The position numbers and the translations under genes were made by a program. The notes beneath the pieces are model-generated. The model was not told the origin of the DNA. It saw only the letters and a program-made list of their open reading frames with translations, and searched no databases. Positions 29,927-39,273 of a stretch of DNA of 64,000 bases are shown here, in pieces. This DNA is from Vibrio pectenicida (lineage in GTDB: Bacteria > Pseudomonadota > Gammaproteobacteria > Enterobacterales > Vibrionaceae): the NCBI GenBank assembly GCA_024347015.1, contig AP024889.1:2666001-2730000 (forward strand), given 5' to 3'. Numbering within the stretch: position 1 is the first letter of the stretch; each line of letters begins with the position of its first letter.

Positions 29927-31879
29927 TTATTCAGTGTCTTTTTTTTCAGGAGCTTGCTCTTCAACAACTTCAGTTGAAGACACCACCTCTTCTTCAGTTA
30001 AATCTGGCTTAGATTCACTCTGATTTTCATCTTTATTCGCCGACTTATCTGCGTTGTCACCCCACCCAGCAGGTTCTCGAATATCAGACTTACGCTCCAT
30101 TAAATCATCAATCTGACCTGCATCAATGGTTTCATACTTCATCAAGGCATTTTTCATGGTATGCATAATATCCATGTTATCTTCAAGAATCTGTTTAGCT
30201 CGAGCATAATTTCGATCGATGATTTTACGTATTTCATTGTCGATGAGTTTAGCAGTATCTTCTGACATATGTTTAGTCTGAGTAACACTGCGTCCAAGGA
30301 ATACTTCGCCCTCTTCTTCTGCGTAAAGCAATGGACCAAGTTTTTCCGAGAAGCCCCACTGAGTTACCATCTTACGAGCAATGTCTGTCGCACGTTCGAT
30401 ATCATTCGAAGCACCTGTGGAAACTTTATCGGCTCCATAGATAAGCTCCTCGGCCAACCGGCCACCATAAAGGCTTGATACCATTGACTCTAGATGCTGG
30501 CGAGACATGCTAACGCGATCTTGTTCCGGTAGATACATAGTCACACCAAGTGCTCGGCCACGAGGAATAATAGACACTTTGTATACGGGGTCATGTTCTG
30601 GTACTAAACGGCCAACAATTGCATGACCTGCCTCGTGATAAGCGGTTGACTCTTTAGTCTCTTCCGACATCACCATAGAACGGCGCTCAGCACCCATCAT
30701 GATTTTGTCTTTTGCTAGCTCAAACTCAACCATAGAAACATTGCGTTTATTACCACGGGCCGAAAATAGTGCTGCTTCATTGACTAAGTTAGCAAGATCA
30801 GCACCAGAGAAACCGGGTGTACCACGCGCAATAAGAGACGGCTCGACATCTCCAGCCAAAGGCACTTTGCGCATATGAACTTTAAGAATTTGCTCACGAC
30901 CACGGACATCTGGTAACCCAACAACAACTTGACGATCAAATCGACCAGGGCGAAGCAAGGCAGGGTCTAAAACATCAGGTCGGTTTGTGGCTGCAATGAC
31001 GATAACACCTTCATTACCTTCAAACCCATCCATTTCGACCAACATTTGATTCAGTGTCTGCTCTCGCTCATCATGACCACCGCCGACACCAGCACCTCGT
31101 TGACGGCCAACTGCATCAATCTCATCGATAAAGATGATGCAAGGCGCAGCCTTCTTAGCCTGTTCGAACATGTCACGCACACGCGAGGCGCCTACACCAA
31201 CAAACATCTCAACAAAGTCAGAACCGGAAATAGTAAAAAATGGGACTTTCGCCTCACCAGCAATAGCTTTGGCGAGAAGAGTTTTACCCGTACCAGGAGG
31301 GCCAACCATCAATACGCCTGTAGGAATTTTACCTCCTAGCTTCTGGAATCGACTCGGGTCTCGCAAGTAATCAACCAACTCTTTCACATCTTCTTTAGCT
31401 TCATCACATCCAGCTACATCTCCAAATGTAGTCTTGATCTGCTCTTCACTCATCATGCGAGCTTTGCTCTTACCAAAAGACATGGCACCTTTACCACCGC
31501 CACCTTGCATTTGGCGCATAAAGAATATCCACACTCCGATAAGTAAGAGCATTGGGAACCAAGAAATAAAGATAGTGCTAAGTATACCTTGCTCTTCTGG
31601 AGGTGTACCTTGCACTTTCACATTCTGGTTAATCATGTCATCCAGAAGCTTCTGATCATATACAGGCATGTAGGTCACATAACGTGAACCACCACCACGG
31701 CGAGTGAAAGTGATTTCTTCGCCTTTGAAAGTTGCATCCTGAATTTGGCCTTGACCAACTTCTTTTACAAACGTGGTGTAATCAACTGCTCTACCACTAC
31801 TGTCTCCAGGGCCAAAACTCTGGAAAACGGACATTAGTACGACTGCGATTACAAGCCATAGAATTAAATTTTTTGCCAT
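29927..31879 (-). CDS. ftsH: ATP-dependent zinc metalloprotease FtsH
   Basis: FtsH is the membrane-anchored AAA+ protease that degrades LpxC, sigma-32 and misassembled membrane proteins. The ATG at 31879 gives 650 aa starting [20 protein letters not shown], as in E. coli; an in-frame TTG three codons earlier is unlikely. Two membrane helices (about 4-22 and 98-118) flank a periplasmic domain. Walker A is GPPGTGKT (about 195), Walker [14 protein letters not shown], and the zinc site HEAGH (about 413). The C-terminal tail is acidic and repetitive. It is 107 bp downstream of rlmE. Confidence 0.98.
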   Translation of the reverse strand: MAKNLILWLVIAVVLMSVFQSFGPGDSSGRAVDYTTFVKEVGQGQIQDATFKGEEITFTRRGGGSRYVTYMPVYDQKLLDDMINQNVKVQGTPPEEQGILSTIFISWFPMLLLIGVWIFFMRQMQGGGGKGAMSFGKSKARMMSEEQIKTTFGDVAGCDEAKEDVKELVDYLRDPSRFQKLGGKIPTGVLMVGPPGTGKTLLAKAIAGEAKVPFFTISGSDFVEMFVGVGASRVRDMFEQAKKAAPCIIFIDEIDAVGRQRGAGVGGGHDEREQTLNQMLVEMDGFEGNEGVIVIAATNRPDVLDPALLRPGRFDRQVVVGLPDVRGREQILKVHMRKVPLAGDVEPSLIARGTPGFSGADLANLVNEAALFSARGNKRNVSMVEFELAKDKIMMGAERRSMVMSEETKESTAYHEAGHAIVGRLVPEHDPVYKVSIIPRGRALGVTMYLPEQDRVSMSRQHLESMVSSLYGGRLAEELIYGADKVSTGASNDIERATDIARKMVTQWGFSEKLGPLLYAEEEGEVFLGRSVTQTKHMSEDTAKLIDNEIRKIIDRNYARAKQILEDNMDIMHTMKNALMKYETIDAGQIDDLMERKSDIREPAGWGDNADKSANKDENQSESKPDLTEEEVVSSTEVVEEQAPEKKDTE

Positions 31880-31931
31880 ATCACTCAAGGTGTAAGCCTC
31901 GCGATAAATAATTGTAATTAAAGGTAGGGTA

Positions 31932-31951
31932 CTACAGTTTGTAAACTGTAG
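31932..31951. repeat. Perfect inverted repeat in the ftsH leader
   Basis: CTACAGTTT and AAACTGTAG are separated by two bases, in the gap between rlmE and ftsH. A further partial copy, CTACAG, follows at 31952-31957. No T-run follows on either strand, so it may be an RNA hairpin or a protein-binding palindrome. Confidence 0.6.
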
Positions 31952-31986
31952 CTACAGTGTTAACCTCTGCTTGATAAAGCAAATAG

Positions 31987-32616
31987 TTAACCTTTGTAAC
32001 CAGTGGCTACAATAAACACTTCTCGGGAACGAGCCCTAGAAGAATCAGGTTTGCGGATTTTCACGATTTTAAACATATCGCGAACATCTTTAACGTATTG
32101 ATCGAAACCTTCGCCCTGAAAAACTTTCACAACAAAACTACCATTGGGCGCTAGAACTTGTCGACACATATCTAGAGCCAACTCAACCAAATACATAGCT
32201 CTTGGTTGATCAACAGAGTTATTACCCGCAATATTAGGCGCCATATCGGACATAACTACATTCACCATAGATGGTTTAATTTTATCCAACAAAGCTTCTA
32301 GTACCGAATCTTCACGAAAATCCCCTTGGAGGAAACTTACACCAGCAATGGGATCCATCGGCAGCAAGTCACAAGCAATGATCTTGCCTTCATCACCTAC
32401 TATCTTAGCAGCATATTGAGACCAACCACCTGGAGCAGCACCTAAATCAACCACTGTCATCCCTGATTTGAGAAGTTTATCTTTAGATTGAACCTCTTCC
32501 ATCTTGAAATAAGCTCGGGATCGGTAGCCTTTCTTACGAGCTTCATTTGCAAACTTGTCATCAAAGTGCTCTTTCAGCCAACGACCAGAACTCGCTGAAT
32601 GTTTCTGTTTACTCAT
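31987..32616 (-). CDS. rlmE: 23S rRNA (uridine(2552)-2'-O)-methyltransferase RlmE
   Basis: RlmE (RrmJ, FtsJ) methylates U2552 in the A-loop of 23S rRNA during late 50S assembly. The 209-aa protein has the SAM motif [15 protein letters not shown] at about 56-70. The catalytic K-D-K-E tetrad is visible in [30 protein letters not shown] and [10 protein letters not shown]. It is the first gene of the rlmE-ftsH cluster and is divergent from yhbY, as in E. coli. Confidence 0.97.
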   Translation of the reverse strand: MSKQKHSASSGRWLKEHFDDKFANEARKKGYRSRAYFKMEEVQSKDKLLKSGMTVVDLGAAPGGWSQYAAKIVGDEGKIIACDLLPMDPIAGVSFLQGDFREDSVLEALLDKIKPSMVNVVMSDMAPNIAGNNSVDQPRAMYLVELALDMCRQVLAPNGSFVVKVFQGEGFDQYVKDVRDMFKIVKIRKPDSSRARSREVFIVATGYKG

Positions 32617-32728
32617 CCAAATCCTAATTGATAAGGGGCCACTATGCCCAATAAATTATAGTCTTCAGGGTTAGATGGCGTTAAAATGGTATTTTTCAAC
32701 CCTTGTAATAAAGAAAATTGGCCGCGTA

Positions 32729-33025
32729 ATGAACTTAAGCACCAAACAAAAGCAGCACCTTAAAGGCCTAGCACACAGTTTAAAACCTGTAGTGCTTATG
32801 GGCGCAAATGGACTTACTGAAGCTGTTCTGGCGGAAATTGAAATCGCTCTTAACCACCATGAACTGATCAAAGTTAAAATAGCGAGTGAAGATCGCGAAA
32901 CAAAAAATCTAATCGTTGAAGCCATCATACGTGAAACAGGTGGAGAAAAAGTGCAGGTAATTGGTAAAACCCTTGTACTATATAGGCCAAGTGAAGAACG
33001 TAAGATAGAGTTACCTCGTAAATAA
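32729..33025 (+). CDS. yhbY: CRM-domain RNA-binding protein YhbY
   Basis: This 98-aa protein begins MNLSTKQKQHLKGLAHSLKP at the ATG at 32729 and is nearly identical in plan to E. coli YhbY. The frame is open upstream to 32675, but the family starts here. It is a single CRM domain with the GANG loop (VVLMGANGLTE), associated with pre-50S ribosomal particles. It is divergent from rlmE and ends before a terminator. It is short but clearly real. Confidence 0.95.
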   Translation: MNLSTKQKQHLKGLAHSLKPVVLMGANGLTEAVLAEIEIALNHHELIKVKIASEDRETKNLIVEAIIRETGGEKVQVIGKTLVLYRPSEERKIELPRK

Positions 33026-33057
33026 CTGGTGTTAAATACAGTACAGCTACCAAAAAG

Positions 33058-33083
33058 AAAAAGGTCGCGTTATGCGACCTTTT
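33058..33083 (+). terminator. Terminator after yhbY
   Basis: AAAAGGTCGC pairs with GCGACCTTTT around GTTAT, with A-rich and T-rich flanks. It lies 33 bp after the yhbY stop, and the convergent greA could also use it. Confidence 0.85.
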
Positions 33084-33152
33084 GAATTTGTATATGGGAA
33101 AATAGCTTCCAGATCACCAATTCTCTTGGTACTACCTAGTATGTATTCTTAT

Positions 33153-33626
33153 TTAAACATACTGAACACTGCCAATTTCAAAGTCACGATCGCCGCCAGG
33201 GGTAGAAATAACTACTTCGTCACCTTCCATTTTACCTATCAATCCTCTGGCAATAGGCGAGCTAACCGAAATACGCCCAGCTTTGATATTCGCCTCATCA
33301 TCACCAACAATCTGGTACGTTTTTTCATCTTCGGTATCACAGTCTATTACGGTTACTGTCGAGCCAAAAATAACCTTGCCTGTGTTATCCATTCTTGAAA
33401 CATCAATCACTTGAGCTACAGATAACTTGTACTCAATATCTCTAATCTGAGCCTCACAAATTCCCTGTTCTTCACGAGCAGCATGATATTCCGCATTTTC
33501 TTTGAGATCGCCTAATTCACGCGCTTCTGCAATAGCTTCAGAAATTTGAGGACGAAGCTTGAGTAAGCGGTCTAATTCTTCACGCAGCATCTGTTCACCG
33601 CGTACTGTCATTGGGACTTTTTCCAT
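33153..33626 (-). CDS. greA: Transcription elongation factor GreA
   Basis: GreA rescues backtracked RNA polymerase by stimulating transcript cleavage. The 157-aa protein begins [10 protein letters not shown] with GAGG six bases upstream. The N-terminal coiled coil carries the conserved tip [17 protein letters not shown] (about 40-56), with the acidic residues that enter the secondary channel. The C-terminal FKBP-like domain contains [16 protein letters not shown]. Two hairpins in its leader recall the E. coli greA leader. Confidence 0.97.
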   Translation of the reverse strand: MEKVPMTVRGEQMLREELDRLLKLRPQISEAIAEARELGDLKENAEYHAAREEQGICEAQIRDIEYKLSVAQVIDVSRMDNTGKVIFGSTVTVIDCDTEDEKTYQIVGDDEANIKAGRISVSSPIARGLIGKMEGDEVVISTPGGDRDFEIGSVQYV

Positions 33627-33976
33627 GTTTTACCTCATTGCCAAAGCTATCTTTGGACAAAACGAAACCACCCAATCAAGTTGATGGGTAGCGAATTACT
33701 GGACAATTTCCTCTAGTGTAAACAAAGTTAGCGACTAAATCACCTGAATTCATCTCTAGCGTTAGCTAAGTTATAAATAAAGGAATTTCATTAACTAAAT
33801 CCACAGTTTAAACCTACTTACACCACCCATCTCTTGGTAAAAAAAACTAAATTATACAAATGTAAAATCACGCAAATAAAAACAAAATTAATCTTTTAAA
33901 ACAATATCTTGATCTTTTTTTACCCAGAACAAACCAGCGTTAAAAAATTGTATTTATATCTTTTTACTAACTCTTC
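33627..33976. promoter_or_regulatory. Divergent greA/ompU regulatory region with greA leader hairpins
   Basis: The greA leader (minus strand) holds two tight hairpins. CCAAAG-ATAG-CTTTGG lies at 33641-33656, 15 bases before the ATG. ACCCATCAA pairs with TTGATTGGGT (one bulged A) at about 33669-33689, followed by GGTTTCGTTTTG. The right part, toward ompU, is very AT-rich with A-tracts and T-tracts. In V. cholerae the ompU promoter is activated by ToxR over a long AT-rich upstream region; no individual ToxR box could be assigned with confidence. I see no protein gene here. Confidence 0.5.
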
Positions 33977-34014
33977 ATGGAACTTTGGCGTTACAACAAC
34001 AACCAGCAAAAACT

Positions 34015-34070
34015 CTATGGCTCTAGTTGCGTGCATGGGTTGTCATTAGGCTATGCACTCAAAACCATAG
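34015..34070 (+). other. Nested hairpin in the ompU leader
   Basis: An outer stem CTATGG (34015-34020) with CCATAG (34065-34070) encloses an inner 8-bp stem GTGCATGG (34031-34038) with CTATGCAC (34051-34058). It lies 82-137 bases before the ompU ATG. The region also reads open as a 54-codon frame (33977-34141) that has no ribosome-binding site, so a structured RNA leader is more likely than a peptide. Confidence 0.5.
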
Positions 34071-34151
34071 AATGGAAGAAAAATGGAAAGGGTAAAAATA
34101 ATACACTCCCTTCTAAAAACTATGTATGGACAGTAAATTAGGACCAATAAG

Positions 34152-35204
34152 ATGAACAAAACTCTAATCGCTCTAGCAGTTTCAGCTGCCGCAGTTACTA
34201 CTGGTGCAAATGCAGCAGAAATTTACAACCAAGATGGTAACTCTATCGAACTAGGCGGTCGTGCCGAAGCACGTTTAGCACTAAAAGATGGCAAGGCAGA
34301 AGATAACTCACGCGTACGTCTGAACTTCTTAGGTAAAGCCCAAATCACAGAGAGCCTATACGGCGTTGGTTTTTATGAAGGTGAATTTACAACTAATGAA
34401 GACGGTAAGTCTACAGACAGTGGAGATTCAGATCTGACTAATCGTTATCTATACGGTGGCATTGGTGGTACATTTGGTGAAGTCACTTATGGTAAAAATG
34501 AAGGCGCTTTAGGAGTAATCACTGACTTTACCGATATCATGGCTTATCACGGTAACTCAGCGGCTTACAAAATTGCTATCGCAGATCGTTCAGACAATAT
34601 GGTTTCTTACAAAGGTCAATTTGAGAACCTAGGTCTAAAAAGTAGCTACCGTTTTGCTGACAGCAAAGAAGATACCACTAATGGTGGTTACACTGATAAC
34701 GATGCGGACGGCTACTCTCTATCTGCAATCTATGCAATCGGTGAGACAGGCATTAAACTGGGTGCTGGCTACGCAGATGGTACAGAATTTGTAAAAGATT
34801 CAGCTAACTCTGCTCAATATAATAAAACTGAGCGTAACCAATATATGCTAGCCGCTTCCTATACTATCAATGACTTTTACTTCGCAGGTAATTTCGTTGA
34901 TGGTGAAGACCAAATAAAAGGCCAAACTGATACAACGGATCTGACTGGTTACGAATTTGCAGCTGCTTATACTATGGGCCAGACCGTCTTTACCACTACC
35001 TACAACTACCTTGAAAGTGATACATCAGGCACGTCTAAAGACGAAAAAGATAATGTCGCTATCGATGCAACATATTACTTCAAGCCAAACTTCCGTGGTT
35101 ATATCTCATATAACTTCAACCTGCTTGATGAAGATACTACGAAAAACATCACCAAAGCAGATGCTGAAGATGAGCTAGCACTTGGTCTACGCTACGACTT
35201 CTAA
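34152..35204 (+). CDS. ompU: Outer-membrane general porin, OmpU type
   Basis: This 350-aa protein has a classic signal peptide (MNKTLIALAVSAAAVTTGANA, cleaved before AEIYNQDGNSI). The mature part shows alternating beta strands, SRVRLNFLGKAQITESLYGVGFYEGEF, an L3-type loop region with RYLYGGIGGTFGEVTYGKNEGAL, and a terminal strand ending in phenylalanine (LALGLRYDF), needed for outer-membrane insertion. It is a Gram-negative trimeric porin of the OmpU family; vibrio OmpU is usually ToxR-activated. The greA-ompU-dacB order matches V. cholerae. A strong terminator follows. Confidence 0.93.
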   Translation: MNKTLIALAVSAAAVTTGANAAEIYNQDGNSIELGGRAEARLALKDGKAEDNSRVRLNFLGKAQITESLYGVGFYEGEFTTNEDGKSTDSGDSDLTNRYLYGGIGGTFGEVTYGKNEGALGVITDFTDIMAYHGNSAAYKIAIADRSDNMVSYKGQFENLGLKSSYRFADSKEDTTNGGYTDNDADGYSLSAIYAIGETGIKLGAGYADGTEFVKDSANSAQYNKTERNQYMLAASYTINDFYFAGNFVDGEDQIKGQTDTTDLTGYEFAAAYTMGQTVFTTTYNYLESDTSGTSKDEKDNVAIDATYYFKPNFRGYISYNFNLLDEDTTKNITKADAEDELALGLRYDF

Positions 35205-35230
35205 CTTTACGTCAAATAATACAGTCTTAT

Positions 35231-35259
35231 TACGCCCGCTTATAGCGGGCGTATTTTTT
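35231..35259 (+). terminator. Terminator after ompU
   Basis: TACGCCCGC pairs with GCGGGCGTA around TTATA, followed by six T residues, 26 bp after the ompU stop. Confidence 0.93.
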
Positions 35260-35305
35260 ACTGGCTATACTGGCTTTTCATCTTTAGGTCATGTGGCTTT
35301 ACTCT

Positions 35306-36754
35306 ATGCATCTTTCCAAATTGTTTTTAATATTTTTTGTTTGTTTTCTTTCATTACCAATTTTTGCTTATATGCCAGCAGAACAATTACCTCAAGGAAG
35401 CCGAGCCAGCCTTATCATTGAATCTCTCAACCAGCAAGATATTTTATTTGATACACAAAATAACGACATCTTTTTCCCACCAGCCAGCACACTAAAACTG
35501 GTGACAGCTTTAGCAGCAAAGCTTGAGCTCGGAGACAACTTTCGTTATGAAACGCGGCTTGAGAAAATAAATAAAGACATTGTTGTCCATTTTTCCGGAG
35601 ACCCAACACTAACCACAGAGGACTTAAAGCAACTGTTTTTAATTGCAAAACGTAATGGGTTAGAACAAATAGACGGAAATATATGGCTTGATAATAGTGC
35701 CTTTACTGGTTATGACCGAGCCGTCGGTTGGCCGTGGGATATACTTGGTGTTTGCTATAGTGCCCCAGCGACAGCCATTACTCTCGATGGTAATTGTGTC
35801 CAAGCTTCAATATACACACAGGATGATGGGCAAACCAGAGTCTATGTACCTGAACACTTTCCTGTATACGTTACAACTCAGGCATCAAGCGTCACCAAAG
35901 ATCACCAAGAAAGTACACAATGCAGTCTCGAATTGGTCACTTCTCCTAATAATCACTATCAATTACAAGGCTGTTTGATTAAGCGCTCCAAGCCTTTGCC
36001 ATTAAAATTTGCCGTCCAAGACCCTGAACTCTACACCCAACGCATGCTCAGTAATATGCTGAGTCAAATAGAGATTCCATTTTCTGGTTCAGTTAAGATA
36101 GGCACTGCAACGGGGGGATTCCAAGCAACGTCAAGCCAAACAACTTCAAACCTAGCAACCCATCACTCCTTACCACTAATCAATCTTCTGACTACTATGC
36201 TCAAAGAGTCTGACAACCTGATTGCGGATAACCTAACCAAAACCTTAGGCGCAAAGTTCTATATTCAGCCCGGTAGTTTTAATAATGGTACGCAAGCTAT
36301 CAAGCAAATCATTTTCGCACATACCGGAATAGATTTACGCGATATCCCTATGGCAGACGGATCTGGACTCTCTCGTAATAATCGATTTTCTAGCCTTACT
36401 ATGGCAAAGATTTTACGTCATATATGGCTCAATGACGAACAACTACAGCTAATTAGTTTAATGCCAACATCAGGAGAGTCAGGAACACTCAAATATAGGC
36501 GCAGCATGCGAAAGGAACCTATAAAAGGTCAAATTGTAGCCAAAAGTGGTTCATTGTATGGTAGCCACAATATGGCTGGTTTTGGGCTAAATCATTCAGG
36601 AAAACCGTCCACATTGTTTGTGCAATACATTGCAGATTATTTCCCTGAAAAGAAAAAAAACGACAGTCCTCCAACTATCGCTCCAATTACCCAATTTGAG
36701 GAAATGTTCTACCGAGATGTTGTTAGTTTCAGTCAGGCAATTCCTAAAAAGTGA
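35306..36754 (+). CDS. dacB: D-alanyl-D-alanine carboxypeptidase/endopeptidase PBP4
   Basis: This periplasmic peptidase of the S13 family trims and cleaves peptidoglycan cross-bridges. I take the ATG at 35306 (482 aa) because MHLSKLFLIFFVCFLSLPIFA is a good signal peptide; an ATG at 35291 in the same frame is an alternative. The catalytic motifs are SxxK in PPASTLKLVTA (about residue 61), SxN in KESDNLIAD, and KTG-like KSG in VAKSGSLYGS. The large insert between SxxK and SxN is typical of PBP4. The 3' end overlaps the convergent MgtE-like gene by 22 bp. Confidence 0.93.
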   Translation: MHLSKLFLIFFVCFLSLPIFAYMPAEQLPQGSRASLIIESLNQQDILFDTQNNDIFFPPASTLKLVTALAAKLELGDNFRYETRLEKINKDIVVHFSGDPTLTTEDLKQLFLIAKRNGLEQIDGNIWLDNSAFTGYDRAVGWPWDILGVCYSAPATAITLDGNCVQASIYTQDDGQTRVYVPEHFPVYVTTQASSVTKDHQESTQCSLELVTSPNNHYQLQGCLIKRSKPLPLKFAVQDPELYTQRMLSNMLSQIEIPFSGSVKIGTATGGFQATSSQTTSNLATHHSLPLINLLTTMLKESDNLIADNLTKTLGAKFYIQPGSFNNGTQAIKQIIFAHTGIDLRDIPMADGSGLSRNNRFSSLTMAKILRHIWLNDEQLQLISLMPTSGESGTLKYRRSMRKEPIKGQIVAKSGSLYGSHNMAGFGLNHSGKPSTLFVQYIADYFPEKKKNDSPPTIAPITQFEEMFYRDVVSFSQAIPKK

Positions 36755-37578
36755 TTCACGACATTAAAAAAAATCCACATACCTGATATATCAACAATCG
36801 ATGCTAATACTGGACTCACTAGAACCGCTGGGTCCAGTTTGCAGACTCTGGCTAAAATTGGTAACAATCCTCCCAGAGTTGTCGATAAAGTAACTTGAAT
36901 AAATAGTGCGACAGCAATCGCTATAGCAATTGAACTCAGTGCAAAACCTCCCGTTGAGGCATTACCACTGAACAACATAACTCGGACAATAATCACGATC
37001 GCAATCGCGAGTGCCAAAAAAACAGCTATTCGGCCTTCTTTCCAAAAAACAGCTAGCCATTGGCGCTTCCTAAGCTCTCCTGTCGCTAAAGCTCTAATAA
37101 CTAAAGTAGCAGCCTGACTTCCTGTATTACCTCCGGCTGCAGCAATTACAGGCATATAAACAGCCAATAAAACGAGCTGGCTCAAGGTGTCTTCATATTG
37201 GGCAATAATAAGCCCAGAGACAATACCTAGCAATGCTAGTGATACAATCCAGCCAATGCGCTGCTTAACATGATTTAGTACCGATGTTTTTAAATAGCTA
37301 TTAGAAGTCTCAACTTCCGAGTGAATAAAACCTAACTGGTGTGCATAATGACGTGCCAATTTATCGTGCCCGTCGTTTTCAAGCATAGTAATTAGCTGCT
37401 GTACGTACCCTACAGAGCAGTGCTGCAAAATAGCGACGGCTTCTTCAATACGCATTACAGTTAATAAATGCACCTGCTTATCTTGTTCGTATTGCAAAAA
37501 AGCATTGCGAACAGATCCAATTTCTTGCTTAGAAAAACAGGCAGTATTTTCAATATATGTATTGCTCATTACCTTCAT
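36733..37578 (-). CDS. MgtE-like divalent cation transporter, short form
   Basis: This 281-aa protein starts at the ATG at 37578 (MKVMSNTYIENTACF) with GGGAG seven bases upstream. The C-terminal 170 residues form the five-helix MgtE membrane domain, with the signature AAGGNTGSQAATLVIRALATGEL and DPAVLVSPVLASIVDISG, whose aspartates line the cation pore. The N-terminal 110 residues resemble a reduced MgtE N domain; the CBS pair that gates classical MgtE is missing. Family knowledge points to Mg2+ (or Co2+) uptake. A long leader with a short ORF lies upstream. The gene overlaps the end of dacB by 22 bp. Confidence 0.85.
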   Translation of the reverse strand: MKVMSNTYIENTACFSKQEIGSVRNAFLQYEQDKQVHLLTVMRIEEAVAILQHCSVGYVQQLITMLENDGHDKLARHYAHQLGFIHSEVETSNSYLKTSVLNHVKQRIGWIVSLALLGIVSGLIIAQYEDTLSQLVLLAVYMPVIAAAGGNTGSQAATLVIRALATGELRKRQWLAVFWKEGRIAVFLALAIAIVIIVRVMLFSGNASTGGFALSSIAIAIAVALFIQVTLSTTLGGLLPILARVCKLDPAVLVSPVLASIVDISGMWIFFNVVNHFLGIA

Positions 37579-37758
37579 GGCGAATCTCCCGATTAGCAAT
37601 AGGTAACGACCATCAAGTTATAACAATCTTGAAAGTAGTTATCACAGACTGGTAGCAACTTAGATTCTAGAAAGAAAGGAGAAAAACTTGAGGTTTACTT
37701 TAGAAAGGAGATCCCCTACCGCATGGTAGAGACATTAATAATCAACACCGATGCTAGC
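37579..37758 (-). promoter_or_regulatory. Long structured leader of the MgtE-like gene
   Basis: About 180 bases separate the short leader ORF from the transporter start on the minus strand. A 7-bp hairpin CTCTACC-ATGC-GGTAGGG lies at 37714-37731, followed by a pyrimidine-rich stretch (GATCTCCTTTC, then TTTTTCTCCTTTCTTTC). There is no classical terminator. The layout recalls the E. coli mgtA leader, where a leader peptide and Rho-dependent termination sense Mg2+. This is inference from organisation only. Confidence 0.5.
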
Positions 37759-37803
37759 TTATTTTTCTCCCTCCATACTAGGAGGATGGTCGATATTGTT
37801 CAT
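37759..37803 (-). CDS. Candidate 14-aa leader peptide MNNIDHPPSMEGEK
   Basis: An ATG at 37803 with TTGGAG seven bases upstream opens a 14-codon frame reading MNNIDHPPSMEGEK, then TAA. Its coding part contains a hairpin, CCTCC-TAGTAT-GGAGG (37770-37785). The peptide is rich in proline and acidic residues, the composition known to destabilise translating ribosomes at low Mg2+ in E. coli MgtL. It lies about 180 bases before an MgtE-like Mg2+ transporter. Translation is not proven. I found no other gene in the 378-bp gap up to tyrS. Confidence 0.5.
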   Translation of the reverse strand: MNNIDHPPSMEGEK

Positions 37804-37914
37804 AAAAAACTCCAAATAAACTGCCAAGATGACAGCAGGGTAATGATAACAAAGAGTCGTATTTATTGCATTTAATTCTGTGGAAATAATTCCAATACTT
37901 ACCATATTCCGTGT

Positions 37915-37937
37915 AAAAAAAGCGCCAGAACGGCACT
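37915..37937 (-). terminator. Terminator after tyrS
   Basis: On the minus strand AGTGCC-GTTCT-GGCGCT (one G-T pair) is followed by a run of six T residues, 20 bp after the tyrS stop. Confidence 0.85.
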
Positions 37938-37956
37938 CTCTTTACAAGGATGATGA

Positions 37957-39144
37957 CTATTTTATCGTGATTCGTGCAAACTTACGCTTACCGACTTGGA
38001 AAACATAAGTACCTAACTGTGGCAAAAACTTAGCGTCGCCAATTTTTTCACTATCTATTTTTGCTGCACCTTGTTTTACCATTCTCATTGCTTCGGAAGT
38101 CGACGCACATAACCCAGCTTCTTTTAGTAGATTACTAACAGGCAACCCTGCATCAAATACAAATTCTGGCATTTCATCTGGGATCTGGTTCTTAGAAAAT
38201 CGATTGACGAACTCCTGCTCTGCTGCATCCGCATCAGTTTCACTATGAAAACGTGCAATAATTTCTTTAGCAAGTAGAACCTTTAAATTACGCGGATTCT
38301 CTCCTTCTGCAATACTGGCTTTGAACTGAGCGATTTGCTCTAATGGACGAAAAGAAAGCAAGTCATAGTAGCTCCACATCAAATCATCCGATATAGACAT
38401 GATCTTACCGAACATCTCACTTGGCGCATCATTTATGCCAATATAGTTGTTGGCAGATTTAGACATCTTCTTTTCGCCGTCAAGACCAACAAGTAAAGGC
38501 ATCATCAATACAGTCTGAGGCTTCTGTCCATTCGCTTTTTGTAGCTCACGCCCCATCAACAAATTAAATTTCTGATCTGTACCACCGAGCTCTACATCAG
38601 TTTCCATTGCAACCGAATCCCAGCCTTGAAGTAGAGGATACATAAATTCGTGGATAGCAATAGGTTGACCACCAGCATAACGCTTTTTGAAATCATCACG
38701 CTCAAGCATACGAGCAACAGTTTGATTCGCAGCAAGACGAATCATACCTTCAGCACCAAGTTCAGATAACCACTCAGAATTAAACTGAATCTTAGTCTTG
38801 GTTGGGTCTAGAATTTTAAAAACCTGCTCTTTATATGTTTCAGCGTTGCGGATGACATCCTCACGACTTAATGGAGGGCGTGTAGTATTCTTACCCGTCG
38901 GGTCACCCACCATAGCGGTGAAATCTCCGATAAGGAAAGTAACGTCATGGCCAAGCTCTTGAAACAAGCGTAACTTATTGAAAATAACCGTATGACCAAG
39001 ATGAATATCTGGTGCCGTAGGATCTGCGCCCAACTTAATTCGTAGGGGACGATTCTCTTTTAGCTTTTCTATCAGCTCTTCTTCAGGAATTAGCTCTTCA
39101 GCGCCGCGTTTAATCTCGGCTAATGCAGCTTCAATACTCGCCAT
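37957..39144 (-). CDS. tyrS: Tyrosyl-tRNA synthetase
   Basis: This 395-aa class I synthetase charges tRNA-Tyr. The HIGH motif appears as HLGH in [18 protein letters not shown] (about 41-58), and the KMSKS loop as [13 protein letters not shown] at about 230. The C-terminal S4-like RNA-binding domain covers about 335-395 ([22 protein letters not shown]). The length and the form of the first motif place it in the TyrZ-like subgroup. It is a single-gene unit with its own terminator, divergent from the M23 peptidase gene. Confidence 0.97.
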   Translation of the reverse strand: MASIEAALAEIKRGAEELIPEEELIEKLKENRPLRIKLGADPTAPDIHLGHTVIFNKLRLFQELGHDVTFLIGDFTAMVGDPTGKNTTRPPLSREDVIRNAETYKEQVFKILDPTKTKIQFNSEWLSELGAEGMIRLAANQTVARMLERDDFKKRYAGGQPIAIHEFMYPLLQGWDSVAMETDVELGGTDQKFNLLMGRELQKANGQKPQTVLMMPLLVGLDGEKKMSKSANNYIGINDAPSEMFGKIMSISDDLMWSYYDLLSFRPLEQIAQFKASIAEGENPRNLKVLLAKEIIARFHSETDADAAEQEFVNRFSKNQIPDEMPEFVFDAGLPVSNLLKEAGLCASTSEAMRMVKQGAAKIDSEKIGDAKFLPQLGTYVFQVGKRKFARITIK

Positions 39145-39273
39145 TCTTGTTCACTCCCACAGATTTGGCAAAAATTTAGTAATTTACCATATTACTTGAA
39201 TAGCGAGGATTTTTGAAACCAGTTAGACTAAACAGGTAACTATATTGGCTAATTTTTTTAAAACGAACATAAC

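Noticed and set aside
33977..34141. 54-codon frame upstream of ompU as a protein gene
   Set aside because: No ribosome-binding site and no recognisable features; the region is better explained as a structured leader, reported as such.
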